From Clostridiales bacterium (GTDB lineage: Bacteria > Bacillota > Clostridia > Lachnospirales > Lachnospiraceae), in the NCBI GenBank assembly GCA_019420275.1, contig JAHZHN010000028.1, positions 1-7,793 of the forward strand: 7,793 bases of DNA, in the 5' to 3' direction. Of the stretch, positions 6,392 to 7,793 are shown piece by piece (position 1 is the first letter of the stretch; every line of letters begins with the position of its first letter). Made by a program: the position numbers and the translations under genes. The notes beneath the pieces were generated by a model. That model had not been told where the DNA came from, made no database searches, and worked only from the letters and a program-made list of their open reading frames with translations.

Positions 6392-7783
6392 TTAGTAAAG
6401 GAAGAGTGAAAGTACAAAGATTTCAATCATGCCGGCAATTCCCAGTACCAATGTTGCCATGGTCTGTGTTTTGTATCCTTTTTCGGGAGTCATTGCGCCA
6501 AAATTTGTAACAACCCAGAAATAGGAATCGTTTGCATGAGAAACTGTCATAGCACCAGCGCCGATTGCCATCACTGCAAGTGTTGCCCGAATTGGAGAAT
6601 CCAGTCCAAGTACAGGCAAGATTGGTGCTACAATTCCTGCGGTTGTAGTCAATGCAACAGTCGAAGAACCCTGTGCACTCTTTAAGATTGCTGCCAGAAT
6701 GAACGGGAAGAAAATACCAATCGTCTCAAGCAACTCCGCATTTTGTGTAATGTACTCAATCATACTTGTAGAAGCAATAACTTTTCCAAGAACACCACCT
6801 GCTGCCGTTACAAACAGAATAGGACCTACTGTTTTTAATGTTTCGTTTGTCAAATTATAGAATTTGTCAATCCGCTGTGCTCCAACAAGCTGGATTACTC
6901 CAAAAATCGTACCAACGGCAAGTGCAATGATCGGCGTTCCTAAAAACTTCAGAATATCATTTGCAGCTCCGGACCAGCCTGCCATAGATGCAATAGAACT
7001 TGCAGCCATTAACAGAATCGGTACTAAAATCGGTGCAAGTGCAACAAATCCATTTGGAAGTTTTCCATATTCGGCAACCAACTCTTCATAAGATTTTTTT
7101 ACATCATTGCAGTTTGCTTCGTCGTCTGCTTTTACTTTTTTACCGATGTATTTTGCAAAGAAATATCCCGCAATCAATGGAAGTACGGAACAAAGTGCAC
7201 CGATTCCCATCACCATCAGTAGATTGTCCCCGATTCCAAGAGTTGATGCCGCAGCAATCGGTCCTGGTGTCGGCGGAATAAATACATGTGAGACATACAG
7301 GCCACAAGAAAGTGCAACTGACATTGCAACAGAGGATACACCTGTTCGGTTTACCAATGCTTTTCGGATTGGATTTAAGATAACAAATCCAGAATCACAA
7401 AATACAGGAATGGAAACAACCCATCCCATCAGCTCCATAGCCAATTCCGGGTGATTTTTTCCAACCAGATGAATGACCATATCTGCAAGCTTCAGTGCTG
7501 CACCTGTTTCTTCCAGAATACTTCCGATCAGTGCTCCAAGAATGATCACAATACCGATGCTGGTAAATGTACCGGAAAATCCAGCTCCAATCACGGTCGC
7601 TAACCCACTGGTAACGGTTCCGTCCGTTGCCGTCTGATCCACTAGCGGAATCCCTGCAACCAATCCCAGAATCAAAGAAACACCCATAATAGATAAGAAC
7701 GGATGAATCTTAAATTTGGAAATAGCTACAATCATAACTACAATTGCAACAATAAAAGCGATGATAAGTGGAAATCCTGTCAT
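6392..7783 (-). CDS. GntP-family permease, probable glycerate:H+ symporter
   Basis: This 463-residue polytopic membrane protein has about 12-14 hydrophobic segments and belongs to the gluconate permease (GntP) family of proton-coupled carboxylate importers. Family marks are the N-terminal helix followed by SKFKIHPFLSI (22-32), PVFCDSGFV (126-134), SHVFIPPTPGPIAAA (165-179), KSAQGSSTVALT (368-379) and SHANDSYFW (415-423). A hydrophilic loop at about 213-243 (rich in K, D and E) splits the two halves. It lies just upstream of the glycerate kinase gene (33 bp, same strand, no terminator between), so D-glycerate is the likeliest cargo; gluconate or another sugar acid remains possible. The ATG at 7783 has a GGG about 7 nt upstream, cut by the window edge, and the frame has no stop in the ten bases beyond. 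A start slightly further upstream therefore cannot be ruled out, though the length already suits the family. The promoter is outside the window. Confidence 0.92.
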   Translation of the reverse strand: MTGFPLIIAFIVAIVVMIVAISKFKIHPFLSIMGVSLILGLVAGIPLVDQTATDGTVTSGLATVIGAGFSGTFTSIGIVIILGALIGSILEETGAALKLADMVIHLVGKNHPELAMELMGWVVSIPVFCDSGFVILNPIRKALVNRTGVSSVAMSVALSCGLYVSHVFIPPTPGPIAAASTLGIGDNLLMVMGIGALCSVLPLIAGYFFAKYIGKKVKADDEANCNDVKKSYEELVAEYGKLPNGFVALAPILVPILLMAASSIASMAGWSGAANDILKFLGTPIIALAVGTIFGVIQLVGAQRIDKFYNLTNETLKTVGPILFVTAAGGVLGKVIASTSMIEYITQNAELLETIGIFFPFILAAILKSAQGSSTVALTTTAGIVAPILPVLGLDSPIRATLAVMAIGAGAMTVSHANDSYFWVVTNFGAMTPEKGYKTQTMATLVLGIAGMIEIFVLSLFLY

Positions 7784-7793
7784 ATTAAAGCCC

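Overview
The window reads as a chromosomal segment of a low-GC Bacillota bacterium, most likely a gut Clostridia/Lachnospiraceae-type organism. This rests on codon use, strong AGGAGG-type ribosome binding sites, the short CstA type, a gut-clostridial flavodoxin-family reductase, and a csbB/yfhO-like pair. The taxon is inferred from protein style and was not tested by a search. No mobile element, CRISPR array, tRNA or rRNA is visible. Coding density is high and no gap exceeds about 150 bases.

Plus-strand half (1-5275). The window opens inside a CstA-family carbon-starvation/peptide or pyruvate transporter (1-881, 5' end missing). A 92-bp gap carries a sigma-A-like promoter whose -10 box sits inside an 8-bp inverted repeat. 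A small flavodoxin-family FMN reductase (974-1543) follows and ends in a textbook intrinsic terminator (1569-1595). The next gap holds three helically phased TTTAAGA-like repeats and a lone -10 box, an arrangement like promoters activated by OmpR/PhoB-type response regulators. It leads into a two-gene, translationally coupled operon. The first gene is a membrane-anchored family-2 glycosyltransferase of the CsbB/GtrB (polyprenyl-phosphate sugar synthase) type (1695-2642). The second is an 878-residue YfhO-family membrane protein (2639-5275). In Bacillus, CsbB plus YfhO, with a GtcA-type flippase, decorate lipoteichoic acid with GlcNAc. This pair probably modifies a cell-surface polymer in the same way, but no flippase gene is in the window.

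Minus-strand half (7783-5210). A GntP-family permease (7783-6392) and a GlxK-type glycerate kinase (6358-5210) lie 33 bp apart and form a glycerate uptake and phosphorylation operon. Its 3' end runs 66 bp into the 3' end of yfhO, tail to tail, with the two sets of codons exactly in register.

The genes belong to known families. The parts most worth a second look are the repeat-bearing promoter of the glycosylation operon, the convergent overlap, and the apparent loss of the cysteine loop in the flavodoxin-family protein. I see no evidence for a wholly new system.
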